From positions 1 through 33,688 of the forward strand of contig JAPPDJ010000050.1 in the NCBI GenBank assembly GCA_028824555.1: a stretch of 33,688 nt of DNA, given 5' to 3'. The stretch is from Gammaproteobacteria bacterium (GTDB lineage Bacteria > Pseudomonadota > Gammaproteobacteria > Pseudomonadales > Azotimanducaceae). Numbering within the stretch: position 1 is the first letter of the stretch; every line of letters starts with the position of its first letter. A model generated the notes under the pieces. It was given only the letters and a program-made list of their open reading frames with translations. It did not search any database and had not been told where the DNA came from. Positions 6,428 to 13,518 of this stretch are shown in pieces. A program made the translations under genes and the position numbers.

Positions 6428-8775
6428 CGGTTGAGTCGTTCGAGGTAACCGAGCACGGGCCCTATGCCGGCGGCCGACTGTTCGGCGACTTCGGCCCGTT
6501 CGAGATCAGCCATGGCCGCGTGCACTATGCGGTGGACCCCGAGTCGGCACGCAACGCCGCCGTGGTCGATCTCGCCCGTGCACCTCGGGACGACGACGGC
6601 AAGGTTCGCTTTCACGGCGATTTCACCTTCATCCGCACCGTCGCCGGAGGTGCCGGCAAACCAGCGCCCACTCTCCTGATCGACGTTCCGAACCGTGGCC
6701 GGCGCCTGTCGTTCTCGATGTTCAACCGGGCAAGGCCAGACGACCTCCTCGCCGATCCCTGTGCGCCCGGCGACGGCTTCCTGTTCGAACGCGGCTTCGC
6801 ACTCGCGTCCATCGGCTGGCAATGGGGCGTCGCCGCCGGCCTCGGCCTTGCGCCGCCCGAGGCGCTGGTGGATGGCGCTCCGGTCACGGGCGACGTGGTC
6901 TGTCGCGTGCAGCCGGGCTCGAACCGCCCGTTCGTCTCGTTCGGCCAACTTGGCGAGGTGGCTTATCCGCCGGCGAGCTCCTCTAGCGACCGGCTGTTTG
7001 AGCGCGCCCATGACAACGCGCCGCAGGTGCAACTGCCGCGAAGCGCCTGGCGCTTTGCCCGAATCCGCGAGGGGAAGCTGACGCCGAGTGCCAAGCACAT
7101 CCACCTCGACGGGGGCTTTCGCGCTGGTCGCATCTACACCCTGGTCTATCGCGCCCGCGGCGCACCGATAGTGGGCTGCGGCCTGCTGGCGCTGCGCGAC
7201 GCCGCCGCCGCGCTACGTCGAGGAGCCTTCAGCGTGGGGGAGCGCGAGGGGCTTCCCCTCGCTAGAGGAGCCTTCAGCCTAGGCGACCAGAAGTTCCGCG
7301 AAAGCGGAACTTCCAACGCGCCCGCGAGGGCGCGCGAGCGCGAGGGGCTTCCCCTCGCTAGAGGAGCCTTCAGCCTAGGCGACCAGAAGTTCCGCGAAAG
7401 CGGAACTTCCAACGCGCCCGCGAGGGCGCGCGAGCGCGAGGGGCTTCCCCTCGCTAGAGGAGCCTTCAGCCTAGGCGACCAGAAGTTCCGCGAAAGCGGA
7501 ACTTCCAACGCGCCCGCGAGGGCACGCGAGCGCGAGGGGCTTCCCCTCGCTAGAGGAGCCTTCAGCGTGAGCGACCAGAAGTTCCGCGCCAGCGGAACTT
7601 CCAACGCGCCCGCAAGGGCGCGCGAGCGGGAGGGGCTTCCCCTCGCTAGAGGAGCCTTCAGCGAAGGAAATCCCACAAACGACGGCTTCGACCGCGTTCT
7701 GGCCTTCGGCGCCTCGCAGACGGGGCGCGTGCTGCGCCATCTCCTGCACGCGGGACTCAACGTCAGCGAAGACGGCGAAGCCGTGTTCGACGGCGTCCAT
7801 GCCCACATCGCCGGTGGGCAGCGTGGCGACTTCAACCACCGTTTTGCACAACCCTCGGCCGCCGGCGTACCGGGTCCGGGCCAGCGGTTCCCCTTCGCCG
7901 GCGTCCGCCAAGCCGACCCCATCGGCGGCACGACCGACGGCCTCTACGAGCATCTGGAACACATGCCGAAGGTGATGCTCACCAACACTTCGTGGGAATA
8001 CTGGCGCGGCGACGCGGCGCTGACCCACGTCTCCCCCGATGGCCAGCACGACCTCGCGAGCCACCCCGACGAGCGCAACTACCTGTTCGCAGGAACCCAG
8101 CACACGAACGGCACGCTGCCGCGCACCGACACGTTTGCCGTCAGCGGCGAGCGGGCACGCTACCCGTTCAACGTGGTCGATCACGGCCCCCTCGTGCGCG
8201 CGGCCCTCGTCAACCTCGAGCGCTGGAGCCGCGGCATTGCGCCGCCGGAGTCCCGCGTGCCGACGCTCGGTGCAGGCACGTTGGTGGAACGGGGCTCCGT
8301 GCTCGCCAAGTTCGCTCGGCAAGCGGGCCTCGCCACCCTCGATGCGGGCGAGCTCGGCGGTCTCGCGCATGTGCAACTCGGCGCGGCCGTGGCCGAGGGC
8401 ATCTGCACCTTCCCCGCCGTCGAGTCCGCCGCCTATGCGCGACTCGTCGCCGATGTGAACGACACCCTCAACGAGGTGGCCGGCATCCGCCTGCCAGACA
8501 TTGAGGTGCCGCTCGGCTGCCACACCGGCTGGAATCCACGGCATCCGGATCACGGTGCGCCGATGCAGGCCGCCATGTTCGTCGGCTTCTCCCTGTTTCG
8601 GCCCATCGAGCTCTCGCGCGCGACGTACGAGACGCGCGTGCGCAAGGTGGCGGAGCGCCTCGCTCGGCAGCGCTACCTGCTTGAGGATGATGTCGATCTA
8701 GTGGTGGCGAACAGCCTCCGCCGCTATGACATCGCCGCCAAGACCCCGGCGGACTTGCCCTCGATGACTGCATGA
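6424..8775 (+). CDS. Alpha/beta hydrolase domain protein with in-frame repeat insert
   Basis: A 783-residue protein whose flanks match the large alpha/beta hydrolase family Abhydrolase_10 (PF20091). Evidence includes the nucleophile elbow GASQTG with S431, followed by RVLRHLLHAGLN and FDGVHAHIAGG, and late blocks such as PLGCHTGWNPRHP. Substrates of the family are mostly unknown; esters are a reasonable guess. Residues about 267-413 are foreign: one 15-residue and four 32-residue repeat units encoded by repeat R3. They are inserted in the linker between the strand ending VGCGLLALRDAAA and the strand before the nucleophile elbow. The frame is kept and all units lack stops; without them the protein would be about 636 residues, a normal family size. 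It starts at GTG 6424, overlapping the selenoprotein stop (GTGA), and ends overlapping the glycosyltransferase start (ATGA), so translation is probably coupled. Whether the repeat-bearing protein folds is open. Confidence 0.88.
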   Translation: MTVESFEVTEHGPYAGGRLFGDFGPFEISHGRVHYAVDPESARNAAVVDLARAPRDDDGKVRFHGDFTFIRTVAGGAGKPAPTLLIDVPNRGRRLSFSMFNRARPDDLLADPCAPGDGFLFERGFALASIGWQWGVAAGLGLAPPEALVDGAPVTGDVVCRVQPGSNRPFVSFGQLGEVAYPPASSSSDRLFERAHDNAPQVQLPRSAWRFARIREGKLTPSAKHIHLDGGFRAGRIYTLVYRARGAPIVGCGLLALRDAAAALRRGAFSVGEREGLPLARGAFSLGDQKFRESGTSNAPARAREREGLPLARGAFSLGDQKFRESGTSNAPARAREREGLPLARGAFSLGDQKFRESGTSNAPARAREREGLPLARGAFSVSDQKFRASGTSNAPARAREREGLPLARGAFSEGNPTNDGFDRVLAFGASQTGRVLRHLLHAGLNVSEDGEAVFDGVHAHIAGGQRGDFNHRFAQPSAAGVPGPGQRFPFAGVRQADPIGGTTDGLYEHLEHMPKVMLTNTSWEYWRGDAALTHVSPDGQHDLASHPDERNYLFAGTQHTNGTLPRTDTFAVSGERARYPFNVVDHGPLVRAALVNLERWSRGIAPPESRVPTLGAGTLVERGSVLAKFARQAGLATLDAGELGGLAHVQLGAAVAEGICTFPAVESAAYARLVADVNDTLNEVAGIRLPDIEVPLGCHTGWNPRHPDHGAPMQAAMFVGFSLFRPIELSRATYETRVRKVAERLARQRYLLEDDVDLVVANSLRRYDIAAKTPADLPSMTA
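7222..7662 (+). repeat. Tandem repeat R3: one 45-bp and four 96-bp units inside a gene
   Basis: The unit start GGAGCCTTCAGC occurs at 7222, 7267, 7363, 7459, 7555 and 7651. The first interval is 45 bases and the next four are exactly 96. Units 1 and 2 are identical, unit 3 differs at one base and unit 4 at several. Each 96-bp unit contains three hairpins in order: A, a 10-bp stem GAAGTTCCGC closed by GAAA (for example 7290-7313); B, CGCGCCC / GGGCGCG closed by GCGA; C, CGAGGGG / CCCCTCG closed by CTT. All lengths are multiples of three and both strands are open. Confidence 0.97.
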
Positions 8776-9545
8776 CGCCTTGCGTCGTGATACCGCTGCG
8801 CAACGATGCGACTGACTTGAAGCGGGCGGTCGCTGACCTCAGCGAACATGCCGCGCACTGGCCCGTGCTGGTGGTGGACGGTGACAGCACCGACGGCAGT
8901 GCGGCATTGGCCGAGGAGCTGATCGGCGACGGCACCGGTGAGTTGCTGCGCTCGGCACCAGGCCGAGGACGGCAACTGCGACTTGGCGCCGAGTGCGCCA
9001 TCGAGCGCGGCCACGACTGGCTCTGGTTCCTGCACGCCGACAGCCGCGTGAGCGGGCGGCTCGTGCGCGCGCTCGAAGCCATCGCCGACCGGCCAGCCTG
9101 GGGTCGCTGCGACGTCGCCTTCGACGCGGACGATTGGCGAATGGGCATTATCGCGAAGGCCATGAACGTGCGCTCAGCCGCTACGCACATATGCACGGGC
9201 GATCAGGGCATCTTCGTCCACCGCCGCCTGCTTGAAGCCGTCGGCGGCGTGCCGGATCAGCCCCTGATGGAGGACATCGAACTGGCGCGACGATTGCGCC
9301 GCGTGGGCGTGCCCATCCGCGTGCGTACGCCGCTGGTGACATCGGCACGGCGTTGGCAACGCGATGGCCTGCTGGCGACGGTGCTGCAGATGTGGGCGCT
9401 GCGTGCGCGCTACTGGCTCGGCGAGTCGGCCGAGGTGTTGGCGAGGGACTATTACGGCAGCCATCCGTACATGCCGATTGCCGGGGCCGACGAAGCGCAT
9501 CCACCGGTCAAGGGGCGGGCACGGCGCGAGCGCCGGCGCACTTGA
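8772..9545 (+). CDS. Family 2 glycosyltransferase, TIGR04283 type
   Basis: A 257-residue GT-A fold glycosyltransferase of the TIGR04283 group, named in databases for arsenosugar biosynthesis clusters although most members are uncharacterised. Visible marks are the N-terminal CVVIPLRND strand, LVVDGDSTDGS (the donor-binding D-x-S-x-DG block), PGRGRQLRLGAE, the metal site WFLHADSRV near residue 90 and MEDIELARRLRRVG near 170, which carries the catalytic acidic pair. No membrane anchor is seen before the C-terminus. Its ATG overlaps the hydrolase stop by four bases. It is paired with the TIGR04282 partner downstream, the usual companion of this family. No ArsM or other arsenic gene is visible, so arsenosugar synthesis cannot be claimed here. 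Confidence 0.88.
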   Translation: MTPCVVIPLRNDATDLKRAVADLSEHAAHWPVLVVDGDSTDGSAALAEELIGDGTGELLRSAPGRGRQLRLGAECAIERGHDWLWFLHADSRVSGRLVRALEAIADRPAWGRCDVAFDADDWRMGIIAKAMNVRSAATHICTGDQGIFVHRRLLEAVGGVPDQPLMEDIELARRLRRVGVPIRVRTPLVTSARRWQRDGLLATVLQMWALRARYWLGESAEVLARDYYGSHPYMPIAGADEAHPPVKGRARRERRRT

Positions 9546-9547
9546 GC

Positions 9548-10162
9548 GTGGGTGCCAAGAACCGGTCGCGGCTTGCGATATTGGCGCGGGCGGGTCGGCT
9601 CGGAGCGGTGAAGCGGCGATTGGCGGCGGACATCGGCGACGAGGCGGCGCTGGAGGCTCATCTCGCGCTGCTGCAAGACACGCTGACGGCGCTCGCACCG
9701 GGCACAGGAGCCTTCGACCCGGAACTTTGGCTCGCGGGCGAGGGTGAGTTGCCAGCGGGCGCATCGGCGCTGCCACGGCGGCAGCAGCCGGCTGGCGACC
9801 TTGGCGCAAGGATGCTGGCGGCGTTCGAGGATGGGGTGACGGTGCTGGTGGGCAGCGATGTGCCGACGCTGACGGCGGCGCACGTGGACGATGCCCTAGC
9901 GCGCCTTGCGTGGGCGGATTTGGCGTTCACGCCGACCGAAGATGGCGGCTACTGCCTCGTCGGCATGAACGCGCCGACGCCGGAGATCTTCCGTGACATT
10001 CCCTGGGGCACTCAGCGGGTGATGGAATGCACGCTAACGCGGACGGGCGGCCGACGTGTTGCCCTGACCGAGGCGCTGTGGGATGTGGACACGGTCAGCG
10101 ACTACCGCCGCTGGCAGGCGGGCAGGCCCCTTCAGCTTGGGGGACCAGAAGTTCCGCGCTAG
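9548..10162 (+). CDS. TIGR04282 glycosyltransferase-like (DUF2064) protein
   Basis: A 204-residue protein of the TIGR04282/DUF2064 family, a nucleotide-diphospho-sugar transferase fold that usually travels with TIGR04283. Diagnostic segments are the N-terminal LAILARAG with basic residues K/R following (the family's KTRL-like site, here VKRRLA), VLVGSDVPTLTAAHVDDAL (SD-P-L block) and FTPTEDGGYCLVGM. GTG 9548 is chosen; TTG 9542 would overlap the upstream TGA by four bases and is nearly as good. The last dozen residues (GRPLQLGGPEVPR) are not family sequence: they come from repeat R3 (10127-10158) read in a different frame from that used in the hydrolase gene, and the TAG stop lies just past the repeat piece. 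It is the last gene of the operon. Confidence 0.85.
   Translation: MGAKNRSRLAILARAGRLGAVKRRLAADIGDEAALEAHLALLQDTLTALAPGTGAFDPELWLAGEGELPAGASALPRRQQPAGDLGARMLAAFEDGVTVLVGSDVPTLTAAHVDDALARLAWADLAFTPTEDGGYCLVGMNAPTPEIFRDIPWGTQRVMECTLTRTGGRRVALTEALWDVDTVSDYRRWQAGRPLQLGGPEVPR
10127..10158 (+). repeat. Repeat R3 fragment at the operon's end
   Basis: CCCCTTCAGC followed by GACCAGAAGTTCCGCG matches the first third of the 96-bp R3 unit with few changes, but only the left arm of hairpin A is present. It forms the C-terminus of the TIGR04282 gene. Confidence 0.85.
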
Positions 10163-10170
10163 TAGTGAGT

Positions 10171-10309
10171 CGAGGCTGGCGCTTTGTTGGCGTTGTCTGG
10201 GACGCTTGCTTGCGGTGGCCTAGGCCGGGCTCCGCTGCGTGCGCGCCTTCGGCACGCTTGGAGGGCGGGACGCCCTCCTTCCAGCGAGGCCCTCGCATCG
10301 CAGGGGCTG
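10171..10309 (-). repeat. Dispersed repeat R1b, right copy flanking the operon
   Basis: This is the reverse complement of the copy at 4452-4589. It shares the GGAGGGCGGGACGCCCTCC palindrome, the GTGCGCGCCTTCGGCACGCT block and GGCGCTTTGTTGGCGTTGTC. The two copies face each other across the five-gene operon. Nothing else is seen between 10163 and the small gene ending at 10351. Confidence 0.85.
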
Positions 10310-10350
10310 GTGCGGTGCCCCTCCCTCCTTAGGCCCCGCGCTAAAGCCGG

Positions 10351-10551
10351 TTAACTTGCCTTGGCGGTGGTCTTGCGGCGACGGGAGATGACGATGTTCT
10401 TGCTGCGGCCCAGCTTGTCCTGGCCACTGACGCCCATGGGGACGTGTTCGATCTTCTTGCCGGAAGCGAGGAAAGCGGCGAGGTCGCGCTCTAGTCCCTT
10501 GCGAATTTCGATGTTGGATTGCGTAACGCGGTTCTTCTGTGCGCGACTCAT
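10351..10551 (-). CDS. Small basic hypothetical protein, 66 residues
   Basis: An unrecognised 66-residue basic protein. The start is well supported: GGAGGGAGG lies a few bases before the ATG at 10551. A helix-prone N-terminal half (RVTQSNIEIRKGLERDLAAFLASGKK) leads to a GVSGQDKLGRSK turn and a highly basic tail (SRRRKTTAK). The FL-x-x-GKK-I-x-x-VP pattern loosely recalls short helical tails of gammaproteobacterial RNA-polymerase-associated proteins such as SutA, but the likeness is too weak for a name. A nucleic-acid or polymerase contact is only a guess from the charge. It lies 264 bases downstream of sufE, on the same strand, with its own possible -10 (TAGAGT on the minus strand, 10730-10735) followed by a GCGCGCC discriminator. 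Confidence 0.7.
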   Translation of the reverse strand: MSRAQKNRVTQSNIEIRKGLERDLAAFLASGKKIEHVPMGVSGQDKLGRSKNIVISRRRKTTAKAS

Positions 10552-10815
10552 GGTCGTCCTCCCTCCGCAATGGGCAGCCAGCAACGCATTGCTGCGCCCA
10601 TCGGATGCGACTGATCTTCCCCCGACGCAGCCGCCGCTATGGCGGTTGCGCAATCCGTACCAATTGGAGATTTCGCGCTGTGCGCTTATGCTGGCACGAC
10701 TCAAGGCTACTTTCACAAACCCGGCGCGCACTCTAGCAGAGTCGGTGCCTGAGCGCACCCGTTGACGTGATTTTCGCGGGTTTTAGCGGCTCAATTGCGT
10801 GTTTTTTGGCCTGCT

Positions 10816-11295
10816 TCACTTCGCCGTGCTGGCGTGCCCATCCCCCGCTGCCCGGGCAACGGCGCGGATGCGCTGCACGATTACCCTCAGGCCATTGCCC
10901 CTGGTGGGGCTCAGGTGGCTGAGAAGGCCCAGTTCGTCGAACAACCCCTCGATGTCGAAGGCGACGATCTCGGCTGGCGAGTGGTCGTCGTAGACGGCCA
11001 GCAGGATGGCGATCAGGCCACGCACGATGTGGGCGTCGCTGTCGATGTCGAAGCGGACGTGGCCGGAGCCTTCATCGCGATGAGCGTGCAGCCAGACCTG
11101 ACTCTGGCAGCCACGCACCAGCGCTGCCGGGGTTCGCTGCCCGGGCGGCATCTCGGCCACCTCCTGGCCGAGGTCAATGACGAAGCGGTAGGTGTCCTCC
11201 CAGGCGTCGAACAGTTCAAACGCCATGCGGATGTCATCAAGGGCGGTGGCCGGCACGGACGTGCGCGCTGCGGGTTCAGAAGAGGCCCAGTTCAA
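10816..11295 (-). CDS. sufE: SufE sulfur-acceptor protein
   Basis: SufE accepts persulfide sulfur from the cysteine desulfurase SufS and stimulates it, feeding the SufBCD scaffold in the cytoplasm. The active-site cysteine is C63 in LVRGCQSQVWL, the invariant family motif; DLGQEVAEMP upstream is also typical. The TTG at 11295 is chosen because GAGGAGG stands six bases before it. It gives 159 residues and overlaps the sufT end by 20 bases. A GTG at 11256 would give 146 residues, closer to the usual ~140, but has no ribosome-binding site. It is the last gene of the suf operon. Confidence 0.9.
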   Translation of the reverse strand: MNWASSEPAARTSVPATALDDIRMAFELFDAWEDTYRFVIDLGQEVAEMPPGQRTPAALVRGCQSQVWLHAHRDEGSGHVRFDIDSDAHIVRGLIAILLAVYDDHSPAEIVAFDIEGLFDELGLLSHLSPTRGNGLRVIVQRIRAVARAAGDGHASTAK

Positions 11296-11851
11296 GCTGA
11301 GCCTCCTCGGACATCATGTCCCGACTCCAAGGCGGGTCGAACACGAGGTTCACGGTCACTTCGGTGACGAACGGCACCCTCGCAACCATCCGTTCCACGT
11401 CCTGGATCAGCACGGGGCCCATGCCGCAGCCTGGGGCGGTGAGGGTCATGTCGATATCGACCCGGCCGCCGTCCACCTCGCAGCGATAGATGAGCCCCAG
11501 ATCGACGATGTTGACGGGGATTTCCGGGTCGTGGACGGTGGCCAGCGCCTCCCGAACCTGCGCCTCGCTGACGCTGCCGTCGGCTGGCGCCGTCCATGCC
11601 GGCATCACCCGCTCGAAGCCGAGCGCGTCGGCGTTCTCGCCGTCGATGCGCGCCATGTTGCCGCCCCAGACCACCGTGTAGGCCGTGCCGAGGGACTGCG
11701 TGAGCGTGACGAAGGCGCCGCCGGGAATCGTCACCGGCGTGCCGGTGGGCACCAGCCGTGCCTCCGTGGTGCGGGTGAGAGGCACCACGCGCCGCTCCAT
11801 GTGGAGGCCGTCGAAGGGCAAGCCCTCTGTCGTCACCGATTCGTTGGACAT
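11276..11851 (-). CDS. sufT: SufT, DUF59/MIP18-type Fe-S assembly protein
   Basis: A 191-residue protein matching the SufT group (TIGR03406): an N-terminal extension of about 95 residues and a C-terminal MIP18/DUF59 domain with VHDPEIPVNIVDLGLIY (107-122) and the cysteine loop TAPGCGMGP with C142. SufT aids maturation of Fe-S proteins, especially under high demand, and its gene is commonly found within suf operons, as here. It lies 24 bases after the sufA-like gene and overlaps sufE. The ATG at 11851 starts the usual N-terminus. Confidence 0.9.
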   Translation of the reverse strand: MSNESVTTEGLPFDGLHMERRVVPLTRTTEARLVPTGTPVTIPGGAFVTLTQSLGTAYTVVWGGNMARIDGENADALGFERVMPAWTAPADGSVSEAQVREALATVHDPEIPVNIVDLGLIYRCEVDGGRVDIDMTLTAPGCGMGPVLIQDVERMVARVPFVTEVTVNLVFDPPWSRDMMSEEAQLELGLF

Positions 11852-11875
11852 CTCGACCGGCGTGCTAACGCACCC

Positions 11876-12232
11876 TCATTTGATGGCGAAGCTCTCGCCG
11901 CAGCCGCACTCGCTCACGGCATTGGGATTGTTGAAACGCAGCGCGGAGTTGAGCCCCTCGGTGACGTAGTCGATCTCGGTGCCCCGCACCAGCTCCCAAT
12001 GCTCGTCGGCGACGCAAATCGTCACGCCGCCGAAGTCGAAGCGCTTGAGCCCGGTCGCGTTGTCAACCCGCTTGCCGAGCCATTCGAGCTCGTACATGTA
12101 GCCGTTGCAGCCGCTCTCGCTGATGCCGAGGACCAAGGCGTCGGCACCGTGGCGCAGAAGCTGCCGCCGCACGTGCGCCTCGGCCGCCGGCGTGATGGAG
12201 ATGGTTTCCGGGTCGTAAATGTCGGCACCCAT
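11876..12232 (-). CDS. sufA: SufA/IscA-type Fe-S cluster carrier
   Basis: A 118-residue A-type carrier (HesB/IscA fold) that accepts [Fe-S] clusters from the SufBCD scaffold and delivers them to apoproteins. The three cluster-binding cysteines are present: C42 in ESGCNGYMYEL, and C109 and C111 in the C-terminal ECGCGESF. The N-terminal ISITPAAEAHVRR is the usual first helix. In family terms it could be named SufA, IscA or ErpA; the operon position favours SufA. The gap to sufS upstream is 74 bases. Confidence 0.92.
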   Translation of the reverse strand: MGADIYDPETISITPAAEAHVRRQLLRHGADALVLGISESGCNGYMYELEWLGKRVDNATGLKRFDFGGVTICVADEHWELVRGTEIDYVTEGLNSALRFNNPNAVSECGCGESFAIK

Positions 12233-12306
12233 ATTGGAGCCTCCTGAAGAGCTTTTGCCGCAAGCGGCACGTGGTAGCGTCGTTGCCGGCGTGCTTGGGG
12301 CCGGGG

Positions 12307-13518
12307 TTAGAGGAACTCCCTTGCCTTGCGCACCGCCTGCACGAATCGTTCCACGTCGCTCGCCGAATTATACAGAGCGAAGGAGGCGCGCACCGTGCCG
12401 GGGAGGCCCAAGGCTTCCATGAGCGGCATGGCGCAATGGTGGCCGGTGCGCACGGCGATGCCCTGCTGATCGAGCAACGTACCGATGTCCTGCGGATGCG
12501 CGTCCTCGATCGCAAAGGACACCACCGGGCCTTTGGCGGCGTCCGGGCCGATGATTTCGAGACCCTCCACCTGGCGCAGTCCCGACTCCGCCAACTGCAC
12601 GAGTTCCGTCTCGTGCGTTCGCAGGGCAGCGCCGTCGAGGCCGCCGAGATAGTCCGCCGCGGCGGCGATGCCGATGGCGCCAGCGATGTTGGGCGTGCCG
12701 GCTTCGAAGCGGAACGGCAGGCCGGCGTAGCTGGTGTGTTCGATGCGCACCTCCTCGATCATCTCGCCGCCGGTCTGCCAAGGCGGCATCTGCTCAAGCA
12801 GGTGCTCGCGTCCCCACAGCGCACCGATGCCGGTGGGCCCATACATCTTGTGCGCCGAAAAGGCATAGAAGTCGCAGCCGAGCGCGGCCACGTCCACGTC
12901 GAGATGCGCCATGGCCTGGGCACCGTCCACCACCACTGCAGCGTCGACCTTGCGGGCAAGCCGGGCGATGCCGGGGATGTCGTTGACGACGCCGAGGACG
13001 TTGGAGACGTGCACCACGGCGACGATGCGGGTGCGCTCGTCCACCTTGCCGGCAAGGTCGTCCTGGTCGATGCCGTGCATGGACACGTCCACGGCCTTCA
13101 GTTCCGCGCCGGTGCGCTCGCAGGCCACTTGCCACGGGACGATGTTGGAGTGGTGCTCCATGCGGGTGATGACCACGTTGTCGCCCGGGCCAAGCACGGT
13201 GGGTGCATAGGACGCAGCCACCAGGTTGATCGCCTCGGTGGTGCCTTTGGTCCACACGATCTCGTTCGGAGACTGGGCATGAATGCGCTGCGCCACGGTG
13301 CTGCGGGCGGCCTCGAATGCCTCGGTGGCGGCGCCGCTCAAGGCATGGGCGGCGCGATGGACGTTGGCGTTGGCGGTGCGATAGTGCTCGGCGATGGCGT
13401 CGAGCACCGCCTGTGGCTTTTGCGTGGTGGCGGCACTGTCGAGATAGACGAGATCCGGGCGATTGGCGATGAGAGGGAAGTCGTGCCGCAAGGCGGCGAT
13501 GTCGCGGGCCTGAGTCAT
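12307..13518 (-). CDS. sufS: SufS group II cysteine desulfurase
   Basis: A 403-residue PLP-dependent enzyme that releases sulfur from L-cysteine as a persulfide on an active-site cysteine. PLP lysine K224 lies in FSAHKMYGPTG, the cofactor-stacking histidine in MEHHSN (H122/H123), and the catalytic C362 in RTGHHCAMPLM, a short-loop arrangement typical of group II (SufS) enzymes that need SufE, which is also present. Length and N-terminus match the family. The ATG overlaps the sufD stop by four bases (ATGA), so the two are translationally coupled. Confidence 0.96.
   Translation of the reverse strand: MTQARDIAALRHDFPLIANRPDLVYLDSAATTQKPQAVLDAIAEHYRTANANVHRAAHALSGAATEAFEAARSTVAQRIHAQSPNEIVWTKGTTEAINLVAASYAPTVLGPGDNVVITRMEHHSNIVPWQVACERTGAELKAVDVSMHGIDQDDLAGKVDERTRIVAVVHVSNVLGVVNDIPGIARLARKVDAAVVVDGAQAMAHLDVDVAALGCDFYAFSAHKMYGPTGIGALWGREHLLEQMPPWQTGGEMIEEVRIEHTSYAGLPFRFEAGTPNIAGAIGIAAAADYLGGLDGAALRTHETELVQLAESGLRQVEGLEIIGPDAAKGPVVSFAIEDAHPQDIGTLLDQQGIAVRTGHHCAMPLMEALGLPGTVRASFALYNSASDVERFVQAVRKAREFL

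Noticed and set aside
7222-7662. CRISPR-like array
   Set aside because: The units are directly adjacent with no unique spacers, encode protein in frame, and no cas gene is near.
7146-7931. Open frame on the minus strand through the tandem repeats
   Set aside because: It is open only because the repeat units lack stops on both strands; its sequence is repeat translation plus antisense of the hydrolase.
8772-10162. Arsenosugar biosynthesis cluster
   Set aside because: The two glycosyltransferase family names suggest it, but no arsenite methyltransferase or other arsenic gene is present in the window.
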